From Psychrobacter immobilis (GTDB lineage Bacteria > Pseudomonadota > Gammaproteobacteria > Pseudomonadales > Moraxellaceae), in contig NZ_CAJGZV010000002.1 of the NCBI RefSeq assembly GCF_904846065.1, positions 1-64,000 of the forward strand: 64,000 nt of DNA. The letters are read 5' to 3'. The first letter of the stretch is position 1. The number at the start of each line of letters is the position of its first letter. The notes below the pieces were generated by a model that was not told where the DNA came from, ran no database searches, and worked only from the letters and a program-made list of their open reading frames with translations. The position numbers were made by a program, and so were the translations under genes. This document shows, in pieces, positions 49,077 to 56,847 of the stretch.

Positions 49077-49101
49077 AAGTGCGCAAGTCGAAGGCGCACT
49101 T
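49077..49101 (+). terminator. Hairpin after the LysE gene
   Basis: AAGTGCGC (49077-49084) pairs with GCGCACTT (49094-49101) over a 9-nt loop. The downstream T-run is short (TTACTG), so termination may be weak. Confidence 0.5.
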
Positions 49102-49140
49102 TACTGACTGACTAATAAAAAGAAAACTAGATTTGTGAAA

Positions 49141-50082
49141 TTATTTAGTAAAAACTGAAGGAACGACTGGCATACCGCACCATTCAGCAATCTTATTATA
49201 TTTTCCTGCTAGTTTCATAAAAGTCTCAATTGCACTTTCTGAGGTTTTAACTGCTTCACTAACATTATCGTTACCTTCATTCACTTTTTCAATAAACTTC
49301 CTGAATTTCTCCATTGACTTTGAATTTTTTAGTTTTTCAGGATCTTTTTCATCTATAACTTCTCTTAAGGAAGCTTGTAAACTTTCAAGTTCAGCGTGAG
49401 AGTCATTTTTATCAGGAAGTATATACTTTAACTGTTCAACTAGTGGAAGAGCTTCATTAACTACATTATTAGTAACAACTGATAAGTTATTCCGAAAACT
49501 AGGATTTATCTCGATGGTAGTATACTTTTCTTGCTTTAAGGCTTTTTCTAATAATTCTGAGAGGTAGTTCTTATCAGTTTTTAAATAACCAATAATATCC
49601 TGTTGTGTTTCAATTCTCACTTGAGACATTCTTAGTTCACTCTTTAGCTCTAAGATTAATCCTTTGTCTTCCGTAAAGTCTTCTGGATTTCCATTACCTG
49701 TTACAATCATCTCATACTCAGTAAGTGCCCTTTCAATCACATCTGTATTACCATCTTCTGATATAACTATTAATCTTATGGATTGACCATTTTGTTCGAT
49801 CTTAACTGTAGCATTTTCATCAGGATAGTTCTTATGTAGATACTGACTGAAATAATTCAATATACCAAGTCCTGCTTGATAATACTGAGGTGGAAACTCT
49901 ATAAATTTATCTAAGACAATCTTATCTTTCAATGTTTCTGTTTGTTCTAGTTCTATTACAGATAGTTCATCGTCATCATTACCTGTAACATATAAAACTA
50001 AGAAAGGATAATTTTTATTAATTGACTGTAAACTAGTTAAACTTTCTAAATTATTTTTAGAATCCGTAATTAATATAGGAAA
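49141..50082 (-). pseudogene. C-terminal part of an IS-interrupted gene of unknown function
   Basis: This is the 3' portion (about 313 codons with the junction) of a gene split by the IS element at 50083-51391. The frame is open up to 50133, but its first 18 codons are IS sequence. The true sequence resumes at PILITDSKNNLESL. Removing the IS and one GAAA copy joins it in frame to the fragment at 51392-51788 (...NNNLAF + PILITD...), giving about 444 residues. The product is soluble, acidic and AT-rich in codon use. It has a predicted coiled-coil or helical second half and ends KYNKIAEWCGMPVVPSVF. I do not recognise the family. The fragment could be expressed only from a promoter in the IS. Confidence 0.85.
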
Positions 50083-50132
50083 TGAACCGCCCCGGGATTG
50101 TCGGAGACTTAATATTCTGAGAGAATACGACA

Positions 50133-50450
50133 ATGAAAAGACAAACCTACACTCCTGAGATTAAAGAACGCGCCGTTCGTATGCTGATCGAAGCAGCAAA
50201 CGACTATCCCTCCACATGGTCAGCCATTCAAGCCATTGCCGCTAAGATTGGCTGTACACCTGAAACCCTGCGATCATGGCATAAAAAACACATCGATCAA
50301 ACTATTCCTGCAAATGTTCAGGCTCAAAGTCAAGAGCAGCGTATTAAGGATCTTGAGCGCGAAAACAGAGAGCTCAAGCAAGCCAATGAGATTATACGTA
50401 AGGCTGCTGCTTTTTTCGCCCAGGCGGAGCTCGGCCGCCCACACAAGTAA
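50133..50450 (+). CDS. IS3-family transposase OrfA
   Basis: OrfA supplies the DNA-binding part of the transposase. The 105-residue product has a helix-turn-helix (residues 10-52: IKERAVRMLIEAAN...AIAAKIGCTPETLRSWHKKH). A leucine-zipper-like helix (QEQRIKDLERENRELKQANEIIRKAAAFF) follows at 66-96. Near its end the heptamer T-TTT-TTC (50411-50417) is in the right phase for -1 frameshifting into orfB, producing OrfAB. The stop overlaps the orfB ATG as TAATG. Confidence 0.95.
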   Translation: MKRQTYTPEIKERAVRMLIEAANDYPSTWSAIQAIAAKIGCTPETLRSWHKKHIDQTIPANVQAQSQEQRIKDLERENRELKQANEIIRKAAAFFAQAELGRPHK

Positions 50451-51352
50451 TGGTTCAGTTTATTGATGACTATAGAGGTAGTTATGGGGTCGAGCTGATC
50501 TGTAGAGTGCTACCGATTGCCCCGTCAACTTATCACCGTGCTAAAGACCTAGAAAACAGTCCTGAAAAGCGTTCACTGCGCAGACAGCATGACGACTTTT
50601 ACATCGGTGAAATCAAACGCATCTGGCAGGACAGCAAGTGCCGTTACGGTGTGCGTAAAGTCTGGCAGCAGATGAAAGCTGATGGGTTAAAGATTGCTCG
50701 GTGTACCATAGAGCGCTTAATGAGACAGCATGACCTACAAGGCGTCTGGCGTGGCAAAAGCAAGATTACCACCAACAGTCGTGACGACCAAAAACGCGCT
50801 GATGACTTAGTCAATCGCAACTTTAGTGCTCGTCGTCCTAACCAGCTCTGGGTGGCGGACTTCACCTACATCAAGACGACAAGCGGCTGGGTATATACTG
50901 CTTTTGTTATTGATGTGTTTGCTCGCGCTATTGTGGGCTGGAAAGTTTCTAATCGCATGAACACCGATATGGTAATGGCGGCATTGAACCAAGCAATAGC
51001 AGACAGAAACAATTCCAAAGACGTGATTCATCATAGTGATCGAGGCGTTCAGTATTTATCCATTCGCTACACTGAGAGGATGACAGACTGTGGCGTGATT
51101 GCTTCGGTCGGTACTACAGGCGATTCATACGACAATGCCTTGGCTGAAACGGTCAATGGGCTGTACAAGGCTGAGGTGATTCATTATTTAAAACAGAACT
51201 GGACTGGCGTCAACGATGTTGAACTGGCAACCCTTGAGTGGGTAGATTGGTTCAATAAAACACGTTTACATAGCACGATTGGTTATGTCTCGCCTTTTGA
51301 GTTTGAAAAGCAGTATTATGATAACTTAACCCTGTCAGGTATTGCTGCCTGA
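50450..51352 (+). CDS. IS3-family transposase OrfB (DDE catalytic domain)
   Basis: OrfB carries the integrase-like catalytic core. The 300-residue frame has an HTH_21-type N-terminal region (RSLRRQHDDFYIGEIKRIWQDSKCRYGVRKVWQQM). The rve domain contains the catalytic acids in LWVADFTYI (near residue 136), VIHHSDRGVQY (near 197) and NALAETVNGLYKAE (near 232). The last two are spaced as D-x34/35-E. It is complete and in the -1 frame relative to orfA, so the working enzyme is presumably the OrfAB fusion. Confidence 0.96.
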   Translation: MVQFIDDYRGSYGVELICRVLPIAPSTYHRAKDLENSPEKRSLRRQHDDFYIGEIKRIWQDSKCRYGVRKVWQQMKADGLKIARCTIERLMRQHDLQGVWRGKSKITTNSRDDQKRADDLVNRNFSARRPNQLWVADFTYIKTTSGWVYTAFVIDVFARAIVGWKVSNRMNTDMVMAALNQAIADRNNSKDVIHHSDRGVQYLSIRYTERMTDCGVIASVGTTGDSYDNALAETVNGLYKAEVIHYLKQNWTGVNDVELATLEWVDWFNKTRLHSTIGYVSPFEFEKQYYDNLTLSGIAA

Positions 51353-51391
51353 CTCAAGTAAATCACTCTCCGATATACTCGGGGCGGTTCA

Positions 51392-51788
51392 GAAAAGCTA
51401 AATTATTATTTGCTATTATCTTTTCCACGTCATCGAACAACCATTTGTATACATTAGGATTCAAATTAATATCATTAGGGAGACAGATGTAGATATTGCT
51501 TTTAGATATTACTAAAAACTCATGCTCCTCACTCTCTGTCCAAGATAATTTTCTTAAACTATCAATGAATCCTTTATACTTTTTACTACTTAAATTACTT
51601 AGTCTAGCCTTACTTATCATTCTAGCCTTAACAAGGAAGCTAGATTGCTGATAGTCATCTATTATTTGCTCTATACCCTTCCACCCATCAGTGGATATGG
51701 ACTGTAAGATTTCTTGATACTCTTTAGGATATGAATCTAAAAACAGTTTCCAAGCATTTTTGTAGCTTACAACAGTTTTAATAGGCAT
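51392..51788 (-). pseudogene. N-terminal part of the IS-interrupted gene
   Basis: The 5' fragment of the gene broken by the IS encodes MPIKTVVSYKNAWKLFLDSY... to NNNLAF (132 codons) before reading into the IS, where it would end after nine foreign residues at 51363. It contains WKGIEQIIDDYQQSSFLVKARMISKARL and FLVISKSNIYICLPNDINLNPNVYKWLFDDVEKII. No known domain is recognised. The surrounding DNA is markedly AT-rich, suggesting an acquired orphan gene. See the C-terminal fragment at 49141-50082. Confidence 0.85.
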
Positions 51789-52011
51789 AACTTATGTCAC
51801 CACGAAGAATTATAGAACTTACTATAACTCAGAATAATGGGCTTTTGTATAACTTATAATTTAGTTATAAAGGTTAAATCATATAATATATCTAGTTGAA
51901 ATATAATAAAATCTACCTAGAGATAGTACACATAGTTTCTACTTAAAATATTTTATCAATTTTTTGCATATAGCCCACTATAGATCATACTACTTATTTT
52001 AAACAACAAAT

Positions 52012-52052
52012 AAAAAAGCCCAATCCCAGTGATAAGGGATCGGGCTTTTTTT
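52012..52052. terminator. Terminator after acnA
   Basis: AAAAAAGCCCAATCCC (52012-52027) pairs with GGGATCGGGCTTTTTT (52036-52051), with one mismatch inside the stem. A- and T-runs on the two sides make it work in both directions. Confidence 0.88.
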
Positions 52053-52071
52053 GATTTAGCCTAACTAATTA

Positions 52072-54870
52072 CTAGCCTGCTTCTTTGCTCTCGCTTGCCA
52101 ATTGACGTAGTACATAGTGCAACACGCCACCATGACGCACGTACTCGCGCTCTTTTGGCGTCTGGAGCATGACATTGACATCAAAGCTCTCAGACGAACC
52201 ATCGGCACGCGTAGCCGTAACTTTGGCGGTCTTGCTCTCGCCATTATCTAGACCTGTGATGCTAAGCACTTCAGAGCCGTCTAGATTATAAGTTTCTGCA
52301 TTTTCACCGTCTTTAAAGGTTAATGGCAACACACCCATACCGACGAGGTTTGAGCGGTGAATACGTTCGAACGAACTGGTCAATACTGCTTTTACGCCAA
52401 GCAAAATCGTACCTTTCGCTGCCCAGTCACGACTAGATCCAGAGCCATATTCTGCACCGCCAAGTACCACGAGCGGACGCTTATCTTCTTTATACTTCAT
52501 TGCCGCATCATAGATGGCCATTTCTTCGCCGTCTTGTAGAGTGGCGCTATCGCCGTTGAAGTAATAAGTATAGCCGCCCTCTTTGCCAGCCATCATGGTA
52601 TTTTTGATACGGATATTGGCGAAAGTACCACGCGTCATGACCGCATCATTACCACGGCGTGAGCCATAGCTATTGAAGTCGGCTTGCATCACACCGCGCT
52701 CTTGCAAGTACTTACCTGCTGGCGAATCTGGATCGATATTACCGGCTGGTGAGATATGGTCAGTGGTGATTGAATCACCGAACAACCCTAAGATGCGTGC
52801 GCCTTCGATATCAGGAATACCTTCTGGCTCCATGGTCATACCATCAAAGAACGGTGGGTTTTTAATATAAGTAGACGCTTCGCTCCACGGATACAACTGG
52901 CTATCGGCTGAGCTAATGGCGTTCCATGCGGCACTACCGTCAAACACTTCACCATAGTTTTTGCGGAACATATCCGCATCGATATTATTAGCAATCAGCT
53001 CATTGATCTCATCTGACGTTGGCCAAATATCTTTTAAGAAGACATCTTTGCCATCTTGATCTTGTCCTAACGGCTGCGTCGTTAAGTCAATATCAACCGT
53101 ACCTGCCAGCGCATAAGCCACTACCAATGGTGGTGACGCCAAATAACTGGCTTTTACGTGCGAGTGGATACGACCTTCAAAGTTACGGTTACCTGACAAC
53201 ACGGCAGCAGCGACTAAGTCTTTTTCTTCGATACCTTTTTCAATCGACTCTAAGAGCGGTCCTGAGTTACCGATACACGTGGTACAACCATAACCCACTA
53301 AATAGAAGCCTGTTTTTTCAAGCTCGTCCATTAACTTAGATTTTTCAAGATAATCGGTGACGACTTTCGAACCGGGAGCTAATGAAGTTTTGACCCAAGG
53401 CTTGGCTTTTAGACCTTTTGCAGCGGCTTTTTTCGCCACCAAACCCGCACCAATCATCACCGCAGGGTTTGAGGTATTGGTACATGAGGTAATCGCTGCG
53501 ATAACGACAGAACCATCACGCAATTTATGGCTCTTATCATCGATATTGACGTCAGAGAAAACATTAGGCTTAGCATAGAGTCTATCCGCTTGCTCTTGCT
53601 CGCCGCCTTCTTCATCAAAGCGTACCTTGCCTTCGACTTCTGACTTGCGGTCTTTGGTCATTTTTTCTAAAGTTTCGCCAAATTTTTCGTGCATATCAGA
53701 TAGATTGATACGCTGCTGTGGCAAGTTCGGACCGGCAAGTGCGGGCTGTACCGATGATAAATCAAGCTCTAATTTACTTGAATAAGTCGCCGCTGGGGTA
53801 TCGGCATCGTGCCATAAGCCTTGCGCCTTGGCATACTTTTCAACCAATTCAATCTGACTTTCTTCACGACCTGATAGACGCAAATAATCAATCGCCATTT
53901 GGTCAATCGGGAAAATACCACAGGTTGCCCCATATTCTGGTGACATATTGGCAATCGTCGCCCTATCTGCCAGTGGCATACTGTGTAAGCCTTCGCCATA
54001 AAACTCGACGAATTTACCAACCACACCATGCGCACGTAGCATTTCAACCACACGCAATACCAAATCCGTCGCAGTAACGCCTTCGGTCAATTTACCTTTT
54101 AGCTCAAAGCCGACCACTTGTGGAATCAGCATTGATGACGGTTGACCAAGCATTGCCGCTTCCGCTTCAATACCGCCGACACCCCAACCAAGCACGCCAA
54201 TACCATTAATCATCGTCGTGTGACTGTCAGTACCAAATACCGTATCAGGATAAGCCGTCAACTCGCTTTTACCATCAACATTGACATCAGCAGCCATTAC
54301 AACACGAGCTAAGTATTCAAGGTTAACTTGATGCACAATACCCGTCGCTGGTGGTACGACCACAAAGTTTTTAAACGCATTACGACCCCAATGCAGGAAT
54401 TCATAACGTTCATTGTTACGTTTAAATTCAATTTTTTCGTTCAAGTCTAGTGCATCTTCTCGGCCATAAGCATCGACTTGTACAGAGTGATCGACAACCA
54501 ATTCACTTGGGATAAAGGGGTTAATTTGCTCAGCTTTACCGCCAAGCTCAACCACGGCATCACGCATGGCTGCCAAATCGACAACTGACGGCACACCAGT
54601 AAAGTCTTGCAGGACTACACGCGCTGGCATAAAGGCAATCTCTTTTGACGCTTCTGCGCCTGCATCCCAGTTGGCAACGGCTTCGATATGATTTTTGCCG
54701 ACAGATTGACCATCATCTTCGTTACGTAATAGGTTTTCTAAGACGATTTTCATGCAAAATGGCAATTTGCTGATGTGCTCAAAAGTTTCGGTCAGCTTTG
54801 GCAAACTGTAATAGGCATGTTCCTTGCCATCGACCGTAATGGTGTCTTTTACATTAAAAATATCACTCAT
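52072..54870 (-). CDS. acnA: Aconitate hydratase A
   Basis: Aconitase isomerises citrate to isocitrate in the TCA cycle. The 932-residue protein has the IRP/AcnA layout. The first iron-sulfur cysteine is in AITSCTNTSNPAVM near residue 470, and the other two are in LVGYGCTTCIGNSGPL near residue 530. TDSHTTMINGIGVLGWGVGGIEAEA is near 216, and the C-terminal swivel domain has YGSGSSRDWAAKG. It is slightly longer than the E. coli enzyme (about 890) because of an insertion near residue 400 (KMTKDRKSEVEGKVRFDEEGGEQEQADRL). A good ribosome-binding site (AAGGAAG) precedes the ATG. It is monocistronic. Confidence 0.96.
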   Translation of the reverse strand: MSDIFNVKDTITVDGKEHAYYSLPKLTETFEHISKLPFCMKIVLENLLRNEDDGQSVGKNHIEAVANWDAGAEASKEIAFMPARVVLQDFTGVPSVVDLAAMRDAVVELGGKAEQINPFIPSELVVDHSVQVDAYGREDALDLNEKIEFKRNNERYEFLHWGRNAFKNFVVVPPATGIVHQVNLEYLARVVMAADVNVDGKSELTAYPDTVFGTDSHTTMINGIGVLGWGVGGIEAEAAMLGQPSSMLIPQVVGFELKGKLTEGVTATDLVLRVVEMLRAHGVVGKFVEFYGEGLHSMPLADRATIANMSPEYGATCGIFPIDQMAIDYLRLSGREESQIELVEKYAKAQGLWHDADTPAATYSSKLELDLSSVQPALAGPNLPQQRINLSDMHEKFGETLEKMTKDRKSEVEGKVRFDEEGGEQEQADRLYAKPNVFSDVNIDDKSHKLRDGSVVIAAITSCTNTSNPAVMIGAGLVAKKAAAKGLKAKPWVKTSLAPGSKVVTDYLEKSKLMDELEKTGFYLVGYGCTTCIGNSGPLLESIEKGIEEKDLVAAAVLSGNRNFEGRIHSHVKASYLASPPLVVAYALAGTVDIDLTTQPLGQDQDGKDVFLKDIWPTSDEINELIANNIDADMFRKNYGEVFDGSAAWNAISSADSQLYPWSEASTYIKNPPFFDGMTMEPEGIPDIEGARILGLFGDSITTDHISPAGNIDPDSPAGKYLQERGVMQADFNSYGSRRGNDAVMTRGTFANIRIKNTMMAGKEGGYTYYFNGDSATLQDGEEMAIYDAAMKYKEDKRPLVVLGGAEYGSGSSRDWAAKGTILLGVKAVLTSSFERIHRSNLVGMGVLPLTFKDGENAETYNLDGSEVLSITGLDNGESKTAKVTATRADGSSESFDVNVMLQTPKEREYVRHGGVLHYVLRQLASESKEAG

Positions 54871-55330
54871 GGTAGCTTCCTTATCGTTGTTATAGATCCT
54901 AAGCCCAAACGGTTATAGGTTTATGCTGAGGATTGGTGGCTAGATAGATGATTGTACGAGTTGTATTCAAAATCATTATTATTTGACACAATAGAATATA
55001 AAGTTGAGTTAACAAAATAGCTAAGCGACTCTTTAGGACTTAACAATAACGCTCTTTTACCATAACAAAACGGCGGCGCTTTGTTAACGTCTAGACGTTG
55101 TCAAATCGTGGCATAATCGTAAACGTAACAAGGGGTTAACGTTCTATTATTGAGTATCAATATATCTTCCAGAAAAATATTAGAATCAAAGGTAGTGGGT
55201 AAACCAGTCGCAGCATACGAGCCTTATCTCTTAGACGTTTGGCTGCGCTATGCTATTATGGTGCGCTTTTTTACCGCTAGGCAAACGCCTCGAAACAATC
55301 GTTTCGCGCGCTACTTATTGATGAGTTTTT
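54871..55330. other. 460-bp region between acnA and the DUF457 gene
   Basis: No convincing gene. It contains a perfect palindrome AACGTCTAGACGTT at 55086-55099. Two small hairpins lie just before the plus-strand gene: AGGC-AAAC-GCCT at 55279-55290 and CGAAAC-AATC-GTTTCG at 55291-55306. They may be operator or leader structures. Promoter boxes are not clear. Confidence 0.45.
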
Positions 55331-56047
55331 ATGGCAAATTTTAACACCCACCTGAATGTTGCATTCATGGTCAGTGGTACGCTCAGTTTGACGGTTTATA
55401 AAGCGGGATTGATTGATGATTCGGGGTTTTTAGTTTGCGTGGCGCTTGGCACCATCGGTGGGCTACTTCCTGATTTGGATTCTGATAACTCCACACCGAT
55501 TAAACTTGGCTTCAATATCACCTCATTTATTTTTGCCTTTGGTTTGGTCATGCATTGGCGCAGTGAGCTGAGTTTGCTCGCCCTGATTGCATTATGGCTA
55601 GCAGGCTACGGCTTTATGCGTTATGTGGTTTTCTCTATTTTTACCAACATGACCGTGCATCGCGGCGTGATTCACTCCGTGCCCTATATGGCAATTTTGG
55701 GTTTGGGGCTGACTTATTTAAGCTACTATGTCTTGCACCTCCCATTAACGGCAAGCTGGTTTTACGGTTTATTTTTATTCGGTGGAGCGCTAGTGCATTT
55801 GACATTGGACGAGCTATATAGTGTTAACTTATCGAATATGAAAATGAAGCGCTCATCAGGGACAGCGATGAAGTTTTATCAGCCTAAAGATAAGTGGTGG
55901 TATTTATTGCTATATACACTGCTCGCCATGTTGGTCTATTTTGCCCCGCCGTTTGATGCGTTTTGGCAGCAGCTGCGCGACCCAGCACCATGGGCACAGC
56001 TAAAAGTTGGCATATTGCCAGAACTGATAAAAAGCATGCTGCGATAA
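55331..56047 (+). CDS. Membrane-bound metal-dependent hydrolase (YdjM/DUF457 family)
   Basis: The 238-residue protein has five to six membrane helices and the family's metal-ligand pattern. NFNTHLNVAF is at the N-terminus, GTIGGLLPDLDSDNSTP near residue 48 (PDxD), TVHRGVIHSVPYMAIL near residue 108 (H-R-G-x2-H), and GGALVHLTLDELYSVNL near residue 155. These acids and histidines resemble those of LexA-regulated YdjM proteins, but no reaction is known. It may share a transcript with the YchJ-family gene 45 bp downstream. Confidence 0.87.
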   Translation: MANFNTHLNVAFMVSGTLSLTVYKAGLIDDSGFLVCVALGTIGGLLPDLDSDNSTPIKLGFNITSFIFAFGLVMHWRSELSLLALIALWLAGYGFMRYVVFSIFTNMTVHRGVIHSVPYMAILGLGLTYLSYYVLHLPLTASWFYGLFLFGGALVHLTLDELYSVNLSNMKMKRSSGTAMKFYQPKDKWWYLLLYTLLAMLVYFAPPFDAFWQQLRDPAPWAQLKVGILPELIKSMLR

Positions 56048-56092
56048 AGATACGGTAAAGCAGTAAAATCCAAACGAAAATGAGAATGAAAC

Positions 56093-56683
56093 ATGCAACC
56101 TAATCTACACGTTTGCCCTTGCCAAATTCATCCATCATCAAGCGCTATCAGCTCACCACTACTGTATAAAGATTGCTGTCAGCCTTATCATGAGGCTGTT
56201 TATAATGATGCTCTTTATAATGGTGAGGTTGGCAAAGCAGAGGGTATAAAAGCGGAGACAGCCGAACGTCTCATGCGCACGCGCTATAGTGCCTTTGTGT
56301 TGATTAAGCCAGACTATATCGTCAAGACTACGCTACCCGCGCAGCAAGACTTGCTTGATATTAACGCGATTGAATCGTGGGCAAAAGAGACGAATTGGGC
56401 AGGACTAGCAATCGTAGCGCATACGCCAAAGCTAGGCAAACGCCATGCGAAGGTTGAGTTTAAGGCTTATTTCAAGCCAACTAATAATGCAAGTAATTTA
56501 GAAGAGAAAGTGCAGGCGCATCATGAATTGTCTGCCTTTGTGAGAGTAAAAGACAAAGTTAATAACGATGCGCGCTGGTACTTTTTAGATCCGACGGTTG
56601 CGATGACTGTCAGCCAAAAGCAACCGTGTATTTGTGCGTCGGGTGAGAAGTTTAAGCGGTGTTGTGGGGTTTATTTGGGTTAG
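56093..56683 (+). CDS. YchJ-family protein with two SEC-C-like zinc motifs
   Basis: The 196-residue protein begins with a cysteine-rich zinc motif (CPCQIH...LYKDCCQPYH). The central NTF2-like domain (TAERLMRTRYSAFVLIKPDYIVKTTLPAQQ, then WAGLAIV) is typical of YchJ. It ends with a C-terminal SEC-C motif (PCICASGEKFKRCCGVYLG). The SEC-C motif binds zinc and in SecA contacts SecB and ribosomes; the role of YchJ itself is unknown. Between the two regions lies a short variable insert (NNASNLEEKVQAHHEL). Confidence 0.9.
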   Translation: MQPNLHVCPCQIHPSSSAISSPLLYKDCCQPYHEAVYNDALYNGEVGKAEGIKAETAERLMRTRYSAFVLIKPDYIVKTTLPAQQDLLDINAIESWAKETNWAGLAIVAHTPKLGKRHAKVEFKAYFKPTNNASNLEEKVQAHHELSAFVRVKDKVNNDARWYFLDPTVAMTVSQKQPCICASGEKFKRCCGVYLG

Positions 56684-56835
56684 TTTCTCTCTCAATTTTT
56701 GGTGTTTCTCTCTCAAATTACTAGTTTACTTATAATTATTCGTTTTATAAAAGCTATATATATCAAACCCTTAAAAACACTACCGCTCTTTCTCTCTCTC
56801 ATTTGGGCCTTTTCTCTCTCAAACCTCTCTCAATT
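56684..56835. repeat. Cluster of CT-rich 12-mers between ychJ and the AlbA_2 gene
   Basis: TTTCTCTCTCAA occurs exactly at 56684-56695, 56705-56716 and 56811-56822. Variants lie at 56789-56802 (with one extra CT) and 56824-56835 (CCTCTCTCAATT). On the opposite strand the unit reads TTGAGAGAGAAA. It fills the gap between two convergent genes and is unlike the rest of the window. Confidence 0.85.
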
Positions 56836-56847
56836 AAAATGCTTCTA

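Larger units (their letters stand above)
50083..51391 (+). mobile_element. IS3-family insertion sequence, 1309 bp, complete
   Basis: The terminal inverted repeats start TGAACCGCCCCG on both sides (left from 50083; right end at 51391 read inward). They continue with matching stretches such as ATCGGAGA-like sequence over about 27 bp. A 4-bp direct repeat GAAA flanks the element (50079-50082 and 51392-51395). It carries intact orfA and orfB and a TTTTTTC slippery site, so it looks active and recently inserted. It probably belongs to an IS51-like subgroup, named from general features only. Confidence 0.95.

Noticed and set aside
53019..53339. 106-codon plus-strand frame inside acnA
   Set aside because: Antisense shadow of a conserved enzyme; composition explained by the acnA coding frame.
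55150..55344. 64-codon frame before the DUF457 gene
   Set aside because: Overlaps the next gene start and the two leader hairpins; no ribosome-binding site or recognisable sequence.
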